Shown in pieces: positions 18,946-26,777 of a DNA stretch of 64,000 nucleotides. Positions within the stretch are counted from its first letter, which is position 1, and each line of letters opens with the position of its first letter. The notes under the pieces are model-generated. The model saw only the letters and a program-made list of their open reading frames with translations, did not search any database and was not told the origin of the DNA. Both the position numbers and the translations under genes were made by a program. The DNA is from Blastococcus colisei (lineage in GTDB: Bacteria; Actinomycetota; Actinomycetes; Mycobacteriales; Geodermatophilaceae), in NCBI RefSeq assembly GCF_006717095.1, contig NZ_VFQE01000001.1, forward strand, positions 1,798,001 to 1,862,000. The letters are read 5' to 3'.

Positions 18946-19587
18946 ATGTCCCTCAGCACCACCCCCGCCCCCGCCCGTACCGACGTCGCCCCGCGCTCCG
19001 GCGCCGCACCCGGCGCCTCCACCCGGCTGGTCCGCCGGGCCGGACTCGCGGTCGCCGCCGGAGCCGGCTCCTGGTCGATCGCCTGCGCCGCTCTCGGGAC
19101 GACGCCACCCGCCGGCACGTGGCAGGCCACCGTGGTGAACCTGGCCGCGGTGGCCTTCCAGATCGGTCTGATCTTCCTGGTGACCGTGCAGATGCGGACC
19201 GGGGCCATCGGCACCGGTCGTCTGGCCCGGCGCCTGTTGCACGTCGAGCACGCCCTGCTCGCCGTCGCCACGGTGTCCTCGCTCATGTGGGCACTCACGC
19301 CCGGGCTCTACGACACCGGCTTCTTCTTCGTGATCGACCTCTTCTGGCCACTGTCCATGCTGGGCATGGCCGCCATCGGGGTCCGCATCGCCATCGCCGG
19401 CCGCTGGACGGGCGTCGCTCGCTTCTGGCCGATGGTCGCCGAGAGCTGGGCGCCGGTCACCGTCCCGACCGCGTTCCTCCTGCCGGCGATCACGCAGTAC
19501 GTCGGTGCCGCGCACCTGCTGATCGGCTACGTCGCCCTGGGCGTCATCCTCGCCACCCGGCCGCAGCTCACCGGTGCCCGCGACTGA
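18946..19587 (+). CDS. Six-pass hypothetical membrane protein
   Basis: 213 residues. After a Pro/Ala-rich cytoplasmic start there are about six hydrophobic segments (residues 33-50, 65-82, 105-122, 128-146, 165-183, 190-208). No known motif. The ATG at 18946 follows a weak GGAGACGAG site. It is divergent from the histidine-kinase gene across a 192-base gap, so it is a plausible target of that system. Confidence 0.65.
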   Translation: MSLSTTPAPARTDVAPRSGAAPGASTRLVRRAGLAVAAGAGSWSIACAALGTTPPAGTWQATVVNLAAVAFQIGLIFLVTVQMRTGAIGTGRLARRLLHVEHALLAVATVSSLMWALTPGLYDTGFFFVIDLFWPLSMLGMAAIGVRIAIAGRWTGVARFWPMVAESWAPVTVPTAFLLPAITQYVGAAHLLIGYVALGVILATRPQLTGARD

Positions 19588-19600
19588 AACCCCGCCCGCC

Positions 19601-19630
19601 GGCGCCCCGCCTCCCCGGAGGCGGGGCGCC
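19601..19630. terminator. GC-rich hairpin after the membrane-protein gene
   Basis: A 14-bp perfect inverted repeat (19601-19614 and 19617-19630) lies just downstream of the stop at 19587 and ahead of the next gene. Confidence 0.7.
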
Positions 19631-19662
19631 GTCGCGTCCGGGGCCGGGGGGAGACTGGGGGA

Positions 19663-20142
19663 GTGACCTCCCCTGATCCCACGGCGCCGGGCGACCTGCT
19701 CCCCGACGTCTGGTTCACCCGCGACCTGCCGGTCCTCCGGGCCATCGCCCGTCTCGTGGACTCCTCCGAGCACGGCAACTCGCCCTACCTGCTGGGCGCG
19801 GTCGTGCCCGCCAGCGGCCTGCCGAAGGCGGAGGTGATCGCGGCGGCCAAGGCGCTGGCGGCCACGGGGTACATCGAGCCGCTGACCAACCACGCCGGCG
19901 ACATCGTCCGGGTCACCGGCATCTCCGCCGAGGCCCGGCGGCTCACCGGGCTGTGGCCGACCCCGCAGAGCGAGTGGGAGCGCCTGACCGAGCAGCTGGC
20001 CGCGCGCGCCGGCAATGCGCCGACCGACGTCGAACGGCAGCGCTGGCAGGCCTTCGCCGACGCGGCGGCCGCCGTGGGCCCGCACGACGGCGCCCTGCTG
20101 ATGTCGGCGCTGATCGGCGGCTACGTGCCCCGCGCCCGCTGA
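19663..20142 (+). CDS. Hypothetical protein, possibly winged-helix
   Basis: 159 residues, soluble. The middle (SGLPKAEVIAAAKALAATGYIEPL, followed by GDIVRVTGISAEARRLTG) looks like a helix-helix-wing arrangement, as in small MarR-like DNA-binding modules. The family is not recognised. The GTG at 19663 follows GGGGAGACTGGGGGA. It is followed by a hairpin at 20168-20194. Confidence 0.55.
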   Translation: MTSPDPTAPGDLLPDVWFTRDLPVLRAIARLVDSSEHGNSPYLLGAVVPASGLPKAEVIAAAKALAATGYIEPLTNHAGDIVRVTGISAEARRLTGLWPTPQSEWERLTEQLAARAGNAPTDVERQRWQAFADAAAAVGPHDGALLMSALIGGYVPRAR

Positions 20143-20167
20143 TCCGAGTCGAGCGCTGGACCCCAGG

Positions 20168-20194
20168 GGCCCAGAACCGGCGTGGTTCTGGGCC
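20168..20194 (+). terminator. Hairpin after the 19663 gene
   Basis: An 11-bp perfect inverted repeat with a five-base loop (20168-20178 and 20184-20194) lies 25 bases past the stop. Confidence 0.7.
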
Positions 20195-20219
20195 TCTGCG
20201 GTTCAACGGAGGAGAAACG

Positions 20220-20256
20220 ACAGCGCCCCCGCCCGGGAACCGGGCGGGGGCGCTGT
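20220..20256 (-). terminator. Strong hairpin downstream of the cold-shock gene
   Basis: A 17-bp perfect inverted repeat (20220-20236 and 20240-20256) with a three-base loop ends 14 bases from the cold-shock stop codon. It probably terminates that gene. Confidence 0.75.
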
Positions 20257-20269
20257 GCTGATCAGGCGA

Positions 20270-20473
20270 TCAGAGCGGCGTGACGTTCGCAGCCTGCGGG
20301 CCCTTCTGACCCTGCTCGATGTCGAACGCGATCCGCTGGCCTTCATCGAGCGAGCGGTACCCGCTGGACTGGATGGCCGAGTAGTGGACGAAGACGTCCG
20401 GTCCGCCACCGTCGGGGGTGGCGAAGCCGAACCCCTTCTCAGCGTTGAACCACTTCACTGTTCCTTCGGGCAT
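20270..20473 (-). CDS. Cold-shock domain protein
   Basis: 67 residues, one OB-fold. Both RNA-binding motifs are intact: RNP1-like [10 protein letters not shown] and RNP2-like VFVHYSAIQ. The N-terminus [12 protein letters not shown] is standard for CspA-type single-stranded nucleic-acid chaperones. AGGAG lies six bases before the ATG at 20473. Ends AANVTPL, the usual actinobacterial tail. Confidence 0.96.
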   Translation of the reverse strand: MPEGTVKWFNAEKGFGFATPDGGGPDVFVHYSAIQSSGYRSLDEGQRIAFDIEQGQKGPQAANVTPL

Positions 20474-20631
20474 TGCTCGCTCCTAGCTGTGGTGGTGCAT
20501 CGGGGTCCTGCCATAGCGCAGGGCCTTCCCGATGCGACAACCCTAGCCGTAGATCACCCGATCGGAACAGCCGACGCCGCTTTGTGACCTGCGGTTCCCC
20601 GCGTCCACCCACCGGTGACCGCAGGGAGGCC

Positions 20632-23292
20632 TCAGAGCGCGTTGCGCCCGATGTCGAGCCGGTCGATCCAGCCGCCCTGCGACTTCCATCCCGACCAGGT
20701 GCCGTTGGGGGCGACCTGCCAGATGTGCCAGAGCGCCTTGTCCGCGCCGCGGGTGAAGACCTCCAGCCGGCCGTCGTTGTTCTGGTCGACGTCGAGCTGG
20801 TCGATCCAGCCGCCGCGCGTGGCCCAGCCCGACCAGGTGCCGTTCGGTGCCACCTGCCAGATGTGCCAGAGCGCCTTGTCCGCGCCGCGGGCGAAGACCT
20901 CCAGCCGCCCGTCGGCGTTCTTCCCGACGTCGATCAGGTCGATCCAGCCGCCCCGGCTGGCCCAGCCGGACCAGGTCCCGTTCGGCGCGAGCTGCCACTT
21001 GTGCCACAGCGCGCCGTCGGAGCCGCGGGCGAAGAGCTCCAGCCGCCCGTCGTCGTTGCGGCCCACGGCCAGCCGGTCGACCCAGCCGCCGAGGGAGCTC
21101 CACCCCGACCAGTTGCCGTTGGGCGCGGTCTGCCAGCGGTGCCAGACGGCCTGGTCGGAGCCGCGGGCGAAGACCTCCATGCGGCCGTCGGCGTTCTGCC
21201 CGACGACGAGGTCGTCGATCCAGCCGCCGAGGGAGTTCCAGCCCGACCAGCCACTGTTCGGTGCGACCTGCCAGCGGTGCCACAGCGCCTTGTCCGACCC
21301 CCGGGCGAACAGCTCCATGCGCCCGTCGGCGTTCCTGCTCACCACGATCTTGTCGACCCAGCCGCCGAGGGAGTTCCACCCGGACCAGCCGCTGTTCGGC
21401 GCCACCTGCCACTTGTTCCAGACGGCCCCGTCGGAGCCGCGGGCGAAGACCTCCATGCGGCCGTCGGCGTTCCGCCCCACCTCGAGCATGTCGATCCAGC
21501 CGCCCTGGGAGTGCCAGCCGGACCAGTTGCCGTTCGGCGCGGTCTGCCACTTGTGCCAGAGAGCCTGGTCGGAGCCGCGGGCGAAAACCTCCAGCCGGCC
21601 GGTGGTGCCGGCGGAGGCCTGGCGCACCGCCGCGGCGGCGTCCAGGAACGTGCCCACGGGCTTGCCGGGATCGGGCGTGAGCGCGGAGCCGGTGACGCTC
21701 AGGATCCGCCGCACGTCGGCGTGGCTGAGACCGGGGTCCACGGCCAGCATGAGCGCGGCCACCCCGGCCACCTTCGGAGTCGCGCCGGAGGTTCCGCCGA
21801 AGCCGTTGCGGTAGTCGGCGTCGCCGCTGCTGTTGCAGGTGAGGTCGTGCGATGCGTCGCCCGGACAGGCGACGGTGATGCGGGGACCCCAGTTGCTGAA
21901 GCCGGCCCGCCGGTTCTGGGTGGCGTGGTAGGCCGTGGCGCCGACCAGGATCGACCCGGTCTCGGGGATGGCGTTGCCCGAGTCGTCGATCCCGGCGTCC
22001 CGGTCCCCGTTCCCGGCGGCGACGCAGACGACGACCCCGGCGGCGATGGCCGTCCGGATCGCGGCGTTGACCGACGGCACCTGCTCGTAGTTGCCGAATG
22101 CGCCGGTCTGCACTTCCAGGATCACGACCTTGCGGCGACCGCCGCTGTCGGTGGTCCGCACCCACTCGATGCCACGGGCCCAGGCGTTGCCGCCGAGGCC
22201 GGTGCCGGTCCCGGAGTCCGCCTGCACCGCCCAGAGGTCGGCGTCGTAGGCGACGCCGGACATGCCCCGGCTGTCGACGGCGGCACCGGCCAGCCCGGCG
22301 ACCGCGGTGCCGTGCGACACCGACCCGCCGTGGACGACGTCGGTCGTGCCGTCGAAGGAGTTGTAGGTCCGCCTGATCTTGGTCGACAGGTCCTGGTGCG
22401 TCGTCCGGTAGCCCCAGTCGACGTCGGTGATCACGACGTTGCGGCCCGAGGACCGGCTCCACGCCGTGTCCACGGTGCAGCGGAAGACGTACCACTGGTT
22501 CTCCAGGCCGGTGGCCGGGTCGAGGACGACCTGAGTGCTCGTGCCCACCAAGGGGTCCGACAGCGGGCCGGCGGGGGCGAGGTCAGGCGGGACGTCCTGC
22601 TGGACGTCGGTCTCCGCGTGCGGGACCCGCGGTGCGACGAGCGTCGGTGGGAGGGCCACCGGGACGGCCACCGCCCGTTCCACGTCGGGCAGCCGGCTCA
22701 GCTCCTCGGCGATCCGCGGGGTGTCCGCGTCGGGCGCGAAGTGCAGCGTCATGAACGCGGCGAGGTGCGGCGCGTCGATCCCCTGCGCCCGGGCGACGTC
22801 CTGGGCTGCGGTCGCGGCTGCGGCCGAGGTGGCGAACGTGGGCTCGGCCTGCACCAGGCCGAAGCGCTGCAGGAGGTCGTTCATCTCGTCCAGCGAGGCA
22901 TCGGCGGCGGCGAGGGACGGCGTCGTCCCGGCCTGCGCGAGCGTCGGGGTGACCCCCGAGCGGAACTGCACCTCGACGGTGCCCGGCTCGTAGGCCGAAC
23001 CACCGGCTCCTCCGCCGCCCGGCGGTCCGAACCGGGGCAGCTCCATCACGGCCGACGACGTCCCGGGCATCGCGGTCGCGGCCGTGGGCATGCCGGGCAC
23101 CGGCATGGAACCGGCCCCGGATACCTGGGCCTGGGCGGGTCGCGGCATGGCGTCGTCCCCAGCCGCCTCTCCCATGGACGGTCGCGGCATCTCGCCGTCC
23201 CCGCCCGGCTGGTCCGGTGCCCGGAACGAGGACGGGACAGGCATCTCGCCACCCTGGTCGTGGCCGTTGGAACGGGGTTCTGAGGCGGGCAT
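20632..23292 (-). CDS. Subtilisin-like S8 protease with seven-bladed PLL-like propeller
   Basis: 886 residues. Residues 1-90 are low-complexity with repeated MPxP motifs, then a possible prodomain (about 100-220). The S8 catalytic domain spans about 265-555 with Asp292 (DWGYRTTHQDL), His327 (VSHGTAVAGLAG), oxyanion Asn428 (AAGNGD) and Ser502 (GTSGATPKVAG). Residues 563-886 are seven repeats of about 46 residues (RLEVFARGSD, then ALWHKWQ, then SGWxSxGGWID), matching the PLL-like/DUF346 beta-propeller family, which includes fucose-binding lectins. No signal peptide is visible, so how it leaves the cell, if it does, is unclear. GAGGAG precedes the ATG. Confidence 0.88.
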   Translation of the reverse strand: MPASEPRSNGHDQGGEMPVPSSFRAPDQPGGDGEMPRPSMGEAAGDDAMPRPAQAQVSGAGSMPVPGMPTAATAMPGTSSAVMELPRFGPPGGGGAGGSAYEPGTVEVQFRSGVTPTLAQAGTTPSLAAADASLDEMNDLLQRFGLVQAEPTFATSAAAATAAQDVARAQGIDAPHLAAFMTLHFAPDADTPRIAEELSRLPDVERAVAVPVALPPTLVAPRVPHAETDVQQDVPPDLAPAGPLSDPLVGTSTQVVLDPATGLENQWYVFRCTVDTAWSRSSGRNVVITDVDWGYRTTHQDLSTKIRRTYNSFDGTTDVVHGGSVSHGTAVAGLAGAAVDSRGMSGVAYDADLWAVQADSGTGTGLGGNAWARGIEWVRTTDSGGRRKVVILEVQTGAFGNYEQVPSVNAAIRTAIAAGVVVCVAAGNGDRDAGIDDSGNAIPETGSILVGATAYHATQNRRAGFSNWGPRITVACPGDASHDLTCNSSGDADYRNGFGGTSGATPKVAGVAALMLAVDPGLSHADVRRILSVTGSALTPDPGKPVGTFLDAAAAVRQASAGTTGRLEVFARGSDQALWHKWQTAPNGNWSGWHSQGGWIDMLEVGRNADGRMEVFARGSDGAVWNKWQVAPNSGWSGWNSLGGWVDKIVVSRNADGRMELFARGSDKALWHRWQVAPNSGWSGWNSLGGWIDDLVVGQNADGRMEVFARGSDQAVWHRWQTAPNGNWSGWSSLGGWVDRLAVGRNDDGRLELFARGSDGALWHKWQLAPNGTWSGWASRGGWIDLIDVGKNADGRLEVFARGADKALWHIWQVAPNGTWSGWATRGGWIDQLDVDQNNDGRLEVFTRGADKALWHIWQVAPNGTWSGWKSQGGWIDRLDIGRNAL
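20635..21606 (-). repeat. Seven tandem 138-bp repeats encoding propeller blades
   Basis: Tandem coding repeats within the protease gene, each 46 codons, highly similar at protein level and visibly similar at DNA level. The blades differ mainly at a few positions (Gln/Gly/Lys after RGSD or RGAD; His/Asn before KW/RW/IW), which suggests recent duplication or gene conversion. Confidence 0.9.
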
Positions 23293-23476
23293 GGCGATCT
23301 CCTCGAGGGAGCCTGTGCCGGCACCGGCGGACGGCGCCGGGGGAGAGGGGTGGGGTGGCCGCCCCGTCCTAGCGCTGACCGGTCCGGGCGCACACGGACC
23401 TAGGACCCTGCGCCTCGGGAGCCACCGTCCTGCGTCACAGAGGGTAGGCGCTCGTCTACCGGGGTCACCGGTCCGC

Positions 23477-24094
23477 TCACCCCAGCCGGTGGAGCAGTCC
23501 GCGCCGGACGCCGGGCCACTCCGATCGGACGATCGAGTAGTAGGCGCTGTCCCGGATGGTTCCGTCGGCGGCGGTCGTGTGCGCCCGCCGGGTCCCCTCG
23601 AAGCGCGCGCCGAGGCGCTCGATGGCGGTGCGCGACCGCTGGTTGCGGGCGTCGGTCTTGAGCGTGACGCGCAGCGCCTGCCAGACGTCGAACGTGTGGC
23701 CGAGGAGGAGCAGCTTGACCTCGGTGTTCAGCGCCGTCCGCTGGGCCGACGCCGCGTACCAGGTGCTGCCGATCTCACCGACGCTCGGCGGCCGGGCGTC
23801 GTCCGGCACCGCGCCCCCCGGGCGGCCGAGGACCTCCAGGTCGAGGAAGCGGGTCGAGCCGACGACGGCGTCATCCCCTGCCCGGACGATGGCGAACGGG
23901 AGCACCCGCCCGCCGGCCTGCTCTGCGAGCGCCGTGCGGACGTACCCGGCTGCCTCGTCCAGGCCGTCGGGGACCGCGGTGAAGGCGTAGCTGCTGCGGT
24001 CCTCCGAGGCAGCCGCTGCCAAGCCCGGCGCGTGCGCCGCGGTCAAGGGCTCCAGGCGGGCGTGGGTGCCGGCCAGTCCGAACGCGCGCAGCAC
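23477..24094 (-). CDS. GNAT-family N-acetyltransferase
   Basis: 205 residues. The RimJ/RimL-like layout is clear: THARLEPLTAAHAPGL at the start, then FAIVRAGDDAVVGSTRFLDLE, and a C-terminal LKTDARNQRSRTAIERLGARFEG that binds acetyl-CoA. The GTG start at 24094 follows GGGAGGT by six bases; the frame continues open upstream but without homology. Substrate unknown; N-terminal or small-molecule acetylation is possible. Confidence 0.88.
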   Translation of the reverse strand: MLRAFGLAGTHARLEPLTAAHAPGLAAAASEDRSSYAFTAVPDGLDEAAGYVRTALAEQAGGRVLPFAIVRAGDDAVVGSTRFLDLEVLGRPGGAVPDDARPPSVGEIGSTWYAASAQRTALNTEVKLLLLGHTFDVWQALRVTLKTDARNQRSRTAIERLGARFEGTRRAHTTAADGTIRDSAYYSIVRSEWPGVRRGLLHRLG

Positions 24095-24269
24095 CGCGGC
24101 ACCTCCCGTCGGGAGCCCCCGCGGCCCCGTCGGCTCATCGAAGCACCCGTCGTCGGCACGGGTCTTGCGGAATTCATGCGGCTTTCTCGTCGGCGGCCTG
24201 CGGGCGGCCCCGGAGAGTCGTCCTCGGCCGGGGGCCACCCGGGAACCGACCGAGCCAGGAGATGCCGTC

Positions 24270-24485
24270 ATGGAGACCGCCTTCGCCACCCCAGCCACCG
24301 CCCCGTTCCCGCTGGTGGACCTGGACGACCTGCACGACGCCGACCTCGATGACGTGGTGGCCGAGCAGCTGAGCGAGGCCGTGGCCACCGCGAAGGAGCT
24401 CGCGGACCTGGCCGTCCGGCCGGGGCACGGCGCCCTCTCCGCCCACGCACTGCGCGCCCACGTCCTGCTGCTCGCCGTCTTCTGA
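24270..24485 (+). CDS. Small acidic hypothetical protein, 71 residues
   Basis: The ATG at 24270 follows AGGAG. The protein is acidic in the middle (DLDDLHDADLDDVVAEQ) and helical thereafter, with no membrane segment or cysteine. It is divergent from the acetyltransferase and ends two bases before the convergent membrane-protein gene. Family not recognised. Confidence 0.55.
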   Translation: METAFATPATAPFPLVDLDDLHDADLDDVVAEQLSEAVATAKELADLAVRPGHGALSAHALRAHVLLLAVF

Positions 24486-24486
24486 G

Positions 24487-24885
24487 TCAGAGGAGCGTGC
24501 CGGGATCCTTCGGGAAGCGGCGCCCCGCGAACGAATAGGGATTGCCGGTCCAGCGGGCCGGCTCCGGTGGCTCCTCGACCCGCTCGGCGGTGACCGCGAG
24601 CGGCACAGGCCGCCAGGAGGGCACGCCGATCGGCGCGTCCCAGATCTCTACGTGCACATGCGACTGCCGCAGGTGCCAGTCCGCCATCGACCGGCCCCAG
24701 CGCCGTACGCCCAGGTCCACGGCCACGAGGGTCGCGGCACAGAGGGCGAGGGCCAGGAAGGCATCGGTCAGCGCGGTGGCCACGTCCAGCGCCTCGATGT
24801 GGGCCCACCCGATCTGCCCGAGCTGGTACCCGACCACCTCGAGGACGACGTACAGCACGCCGTAGACCAGGAACGAGACCCTCAC
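24487..24885 (-). CDS. Hypothetical two-pass membrane protein
   Basis: 132 residues. Two hydrophobic segments (about 3-22 and 38-58) precede a basic, Trp-containing cytoplasmic tail (GVRRWGRSMADWHLRQSH) and a Pro-rich end with the motif NPYSFAGRRFPKDPGTLL. Start is GTG. Not recognised. Confidence 0.55.
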   Translation of the reverse strand: MRVSFLVYGVLYVVLEVVGYQLGQIGWAHIEALDVATALTDAFLALALCAATLVAVDLGVRRWGRSMADWHLRQSHVHVEIWDAPIGVPSWRPVPLAVTAERVEEPPEPARWTGNPYSFAGRRFPKDPGTLL

Positions 24886-24956
24886 TCCGGCCGGATCGAC
24901 CGGTTCCGAACCGCGCTGGAGCCGTCCCGGTGCCCGGCCTCACCCGTCGGGATGAG

Positions 24957-25075
24957 TCAGTCGTCGGCGGGCTTCTCGCGCGGCTGGGCCGCACCCACAT
25001 CGGCTCGCCCGGCATGTTCGGGGAGCGAGCAGCGAAAGCGCTGTTCACGGCGACAGAACCGCAGGTCGCGCATGA
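24957..25075 (+). repeat. Imperfect direct repeat, left copy
   Basis: This 119-base stretch recurs at 36233-36352 in the same orientation with only scattered mismatches and one indel. Both copies share TCAGTCGTCGGCGGGCTT at the left and GCGAGCAGCGAAAGCGCTGT further on. Read on the minus strand, both encode similar text (SAFAAR-P-MPGEPM, then PSRAR), so the unit may derive from the end of a coding region. The two copies bracket an 11-kb accessory block. Confidence 0.85.
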
Positions 25076-25088
25076 ACACAGAGGAGGC

Positions 25089-25410
25089 TCAAGCCTCCGA
25101 TGGAACGCCCGTGGGCGGACTGGCTTTCGCGCTCGTCAAACGCCCGGGGCCGGAGTGGTCCCGAACGCATTCCGACCACCGGTGGCGGGTGTCGGCGACG
25201 GCCTGACCGATCGAGTCGACGTTCACCCCGAGAAGGTCGGAGGGCACGTTCATCGAGCAGAGCTGCGCTGATAGACGACGGTGATCAGGACCCGGTCGGC
25301 CTCGGTGAGCAGCCCGGTGCTGCCCGCGCCGGCTGCGCGGCGCCGCGGCCCGCTGGAGTCGACCCGCTTCGGTCAGGTCAGGTCGAGCCGGCGTATCTCG
25401 GTGGCACTTA
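25089..25410 (-). pseudogene. Decayed transposase-like fragment
   Basis: On the minus strand one can read, across changing frames, TEIRRLDLT, then GLLTEADRVLITVVYQRSS, then a stop, then MNVPSDLLGVNVDSIGQAVADTR. This is the helix-turn-helix pattern of certain actinobacterial transposases. No complete gene or terminal inverted repeats are visible. It lies immediately beside the left direct repeat. The family assignment is from memory of the pattern and is tentative. Confidence 0.45.
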
Positions 25411-25591
25411 CGGCCGTCTTCGGTAGGAGCCTCTGTTATCCACCGGGCGACGAGGAAGGCCAAGCGGCATGAGCGACTCCGATGTGACCGCTGCCGCACA
25501 TGCCGCCAGGCTGTTCGCGTGGTCGGGCGACGGGGGGCGCAGCGTTCGAAAGCCTCTGGCTGCCCCACGACCATCGCATCACACTCTGGCG

Positions 25592-26764
25592 ATGGGTTGG
25601 ATTCGGGCCGGCTCCGGAACGTCCCCTCTGCGAAAGGCTGCACTCATCCTTGCTGTCGGCATCACTGTCACGGCATGCGGCGCGAGTGAGGACCCGGACG
25701 ACGAGAACCGCGCGAGCGGTCGAACTGCACAGATCCCGACGTCGACGTCCCTGCCTCCGACCGGCGGCGGCACGAGCACATCGCCTAACGACCAACCGCA
25801 GTCGCCGCAGAACGATAATCCCGCGCCCCGGTCCACGGCCCCTGGCGCCCCGGCCCCTGCCGCCCCGGTCCCTGGCGCCCCGGTCCCTGGCGCACCGAAC
25901 CCGAACCCGGCCCCTGGCGCCCCGGCCCCTGGCGCCCCGATCCCTGGCGCACCGAACCCGAACCCGGCCCCTGGCGCCCCGAACCCGGACCCGAACCCGG
26001 ACCCGGACCCGAACCCCAACCCCAACCCGGACCCGAACCCGGACCCCGACCCGGACCCCGACCCGAACCCCGACCCGAACCCCAATCCGGACCCGGACCC
26101 CGACGCGAACTCCAACCCCAACCCGGACCCGGACCCGGGCCCGGACCCTCCGGAGGATGAGCGGACGGTGATGGTGGCAGGTCCGACGCTGGGCGACGAT
26201 TTCAGCGCCGTCTTCGGCAGCGTGCCCAACCCTCCGACGCCGATCTGCACTCTCTTGTATCTCGGCGACACCAGCGTGCAGATCACGGTGGAGACCGTGG
26301 CGGTGGAAGCCCCCTTCATCACAAGCGAGGACTGCGCCAACAGTGGAGCGCCGGAAGGGCCCCTTTGTGCGCCCGGGGCTGTACTCACCGGCGTCACCCC
26401 GCTGAATGCAGGGCTAGACGCAGCCGTCGGATGTCGATTCGGCATCGCGCTCGGGAGCGAAGCCGACGACGAAGCGAACTACGAGGACGTTGCCGCCTCG
26501 ATGACCTTCTCGGCCGTCTGCACAGCCCCGGGGCCCAGCGACACGGTCTGCGGCGACTCCGCCGTCGTAGCGCTGCTTCCTTCGCCCTCGGCTCCCGTGC
26601 CGGTGACCTGGGAGGCGATGCAGGTCACGCCGCCGTGGACGTCGGAAGGGATGGCGGTCACTGCGCCGCTGCGCTACTGCGGGGCCACCGCCTACGCCGA
26701 CGCCGGCGGACAGCCCGACCATCCTGCGAACACGGGCGCCGAAAACGGCTGCACCGCCCCGTAG
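25592..26764 (+). CDS. Lipoprotein with long Pro/Asn/Asp-rich stalk
   Basis: 390 residues from the ATG at 25592. A basic start and hydrophobic segment (ALILAVGITVTAC) end in a lipobox, so the protein is probably lipid-anchored. Residues about 80-190 are low-complexity: APGAP/VPGAP units, then NPDP and DPDP units, likely an extended spacer across the wall. The C-terminal domain (about 190-390) has six or more cysteines and is otherwise unrecognised. The frame is open from 25469 but the extra residues would bury the signal peptide. Thirteen bases separate it from the next membrane-protein gene, suggesting an operon. Confidence 0.7.
   Translation: MGWIRAGSGTSPLRKAALILAVGITVTACGASEDPDDENRASGRTAQIPTSTSLPPTGGGTSTSPNDQPQSPQNDNPAPRSTAPGAPAPAAPVPGAPVPGAPNPNPAPGAPAPGAPIPGAPNPNPAPGAPNPDPNPDPDPNPNPNPDPNPDPDPDPDPNPDPNPNPDPDPDANSNPNPDPDPGPDPPEDERTVMVAGPTLGDDFSAVFGSVPNPPTPICTLLYLGDTSVQITVETVAVEAPFITSEDCANSGAPEGPLCAPGAVLTGVTPLNAGLDAAVGCRFGIALGSEADDEANYEDVAASMTFSAVCTAPGPSDTVCGDSAVVALLPSPSAPVPVTWEAMQVTPPWTSEGMAVTAPLRYCGATAYADAGGQPDHPANTGAENGCTAP
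25840..26150 (+). repeat. Low-complexity tandem coding repeats (APGAP and NPDP units)
   Basis: Short 6-bp and 15-bp units (CCTGGCGCCCCG-type, then AACCCGGACCCG-type) are repeated in frame through the lipoprotein stalk. Such tracts readily change length by slippage. Confidence 0.85.
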
Positions 26765-26777
26765 CGGTTCGAAGGTC

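Noticed and set aside
16603-19587. A roughly 990-codon + strand frame over the histidine kinase
   Set aside because: Only its last 213 codons (from 18946) look like a protein; the rest is antisense to kinase motifs.
20473-23283. A 936-codon + strand frame with repeats opposite the protease
   Set aside because: Its repeats are the reverse image of the propeller blades; triad and blade motifs are on the minus strand.
25592-26764. Considered a collagen-like or PE/PPE-type surface protein
   Set aside because: No Gly-x-y triplets and no PE/PPE signature; only a lipobox and a Pro/Asp spacer are seen.
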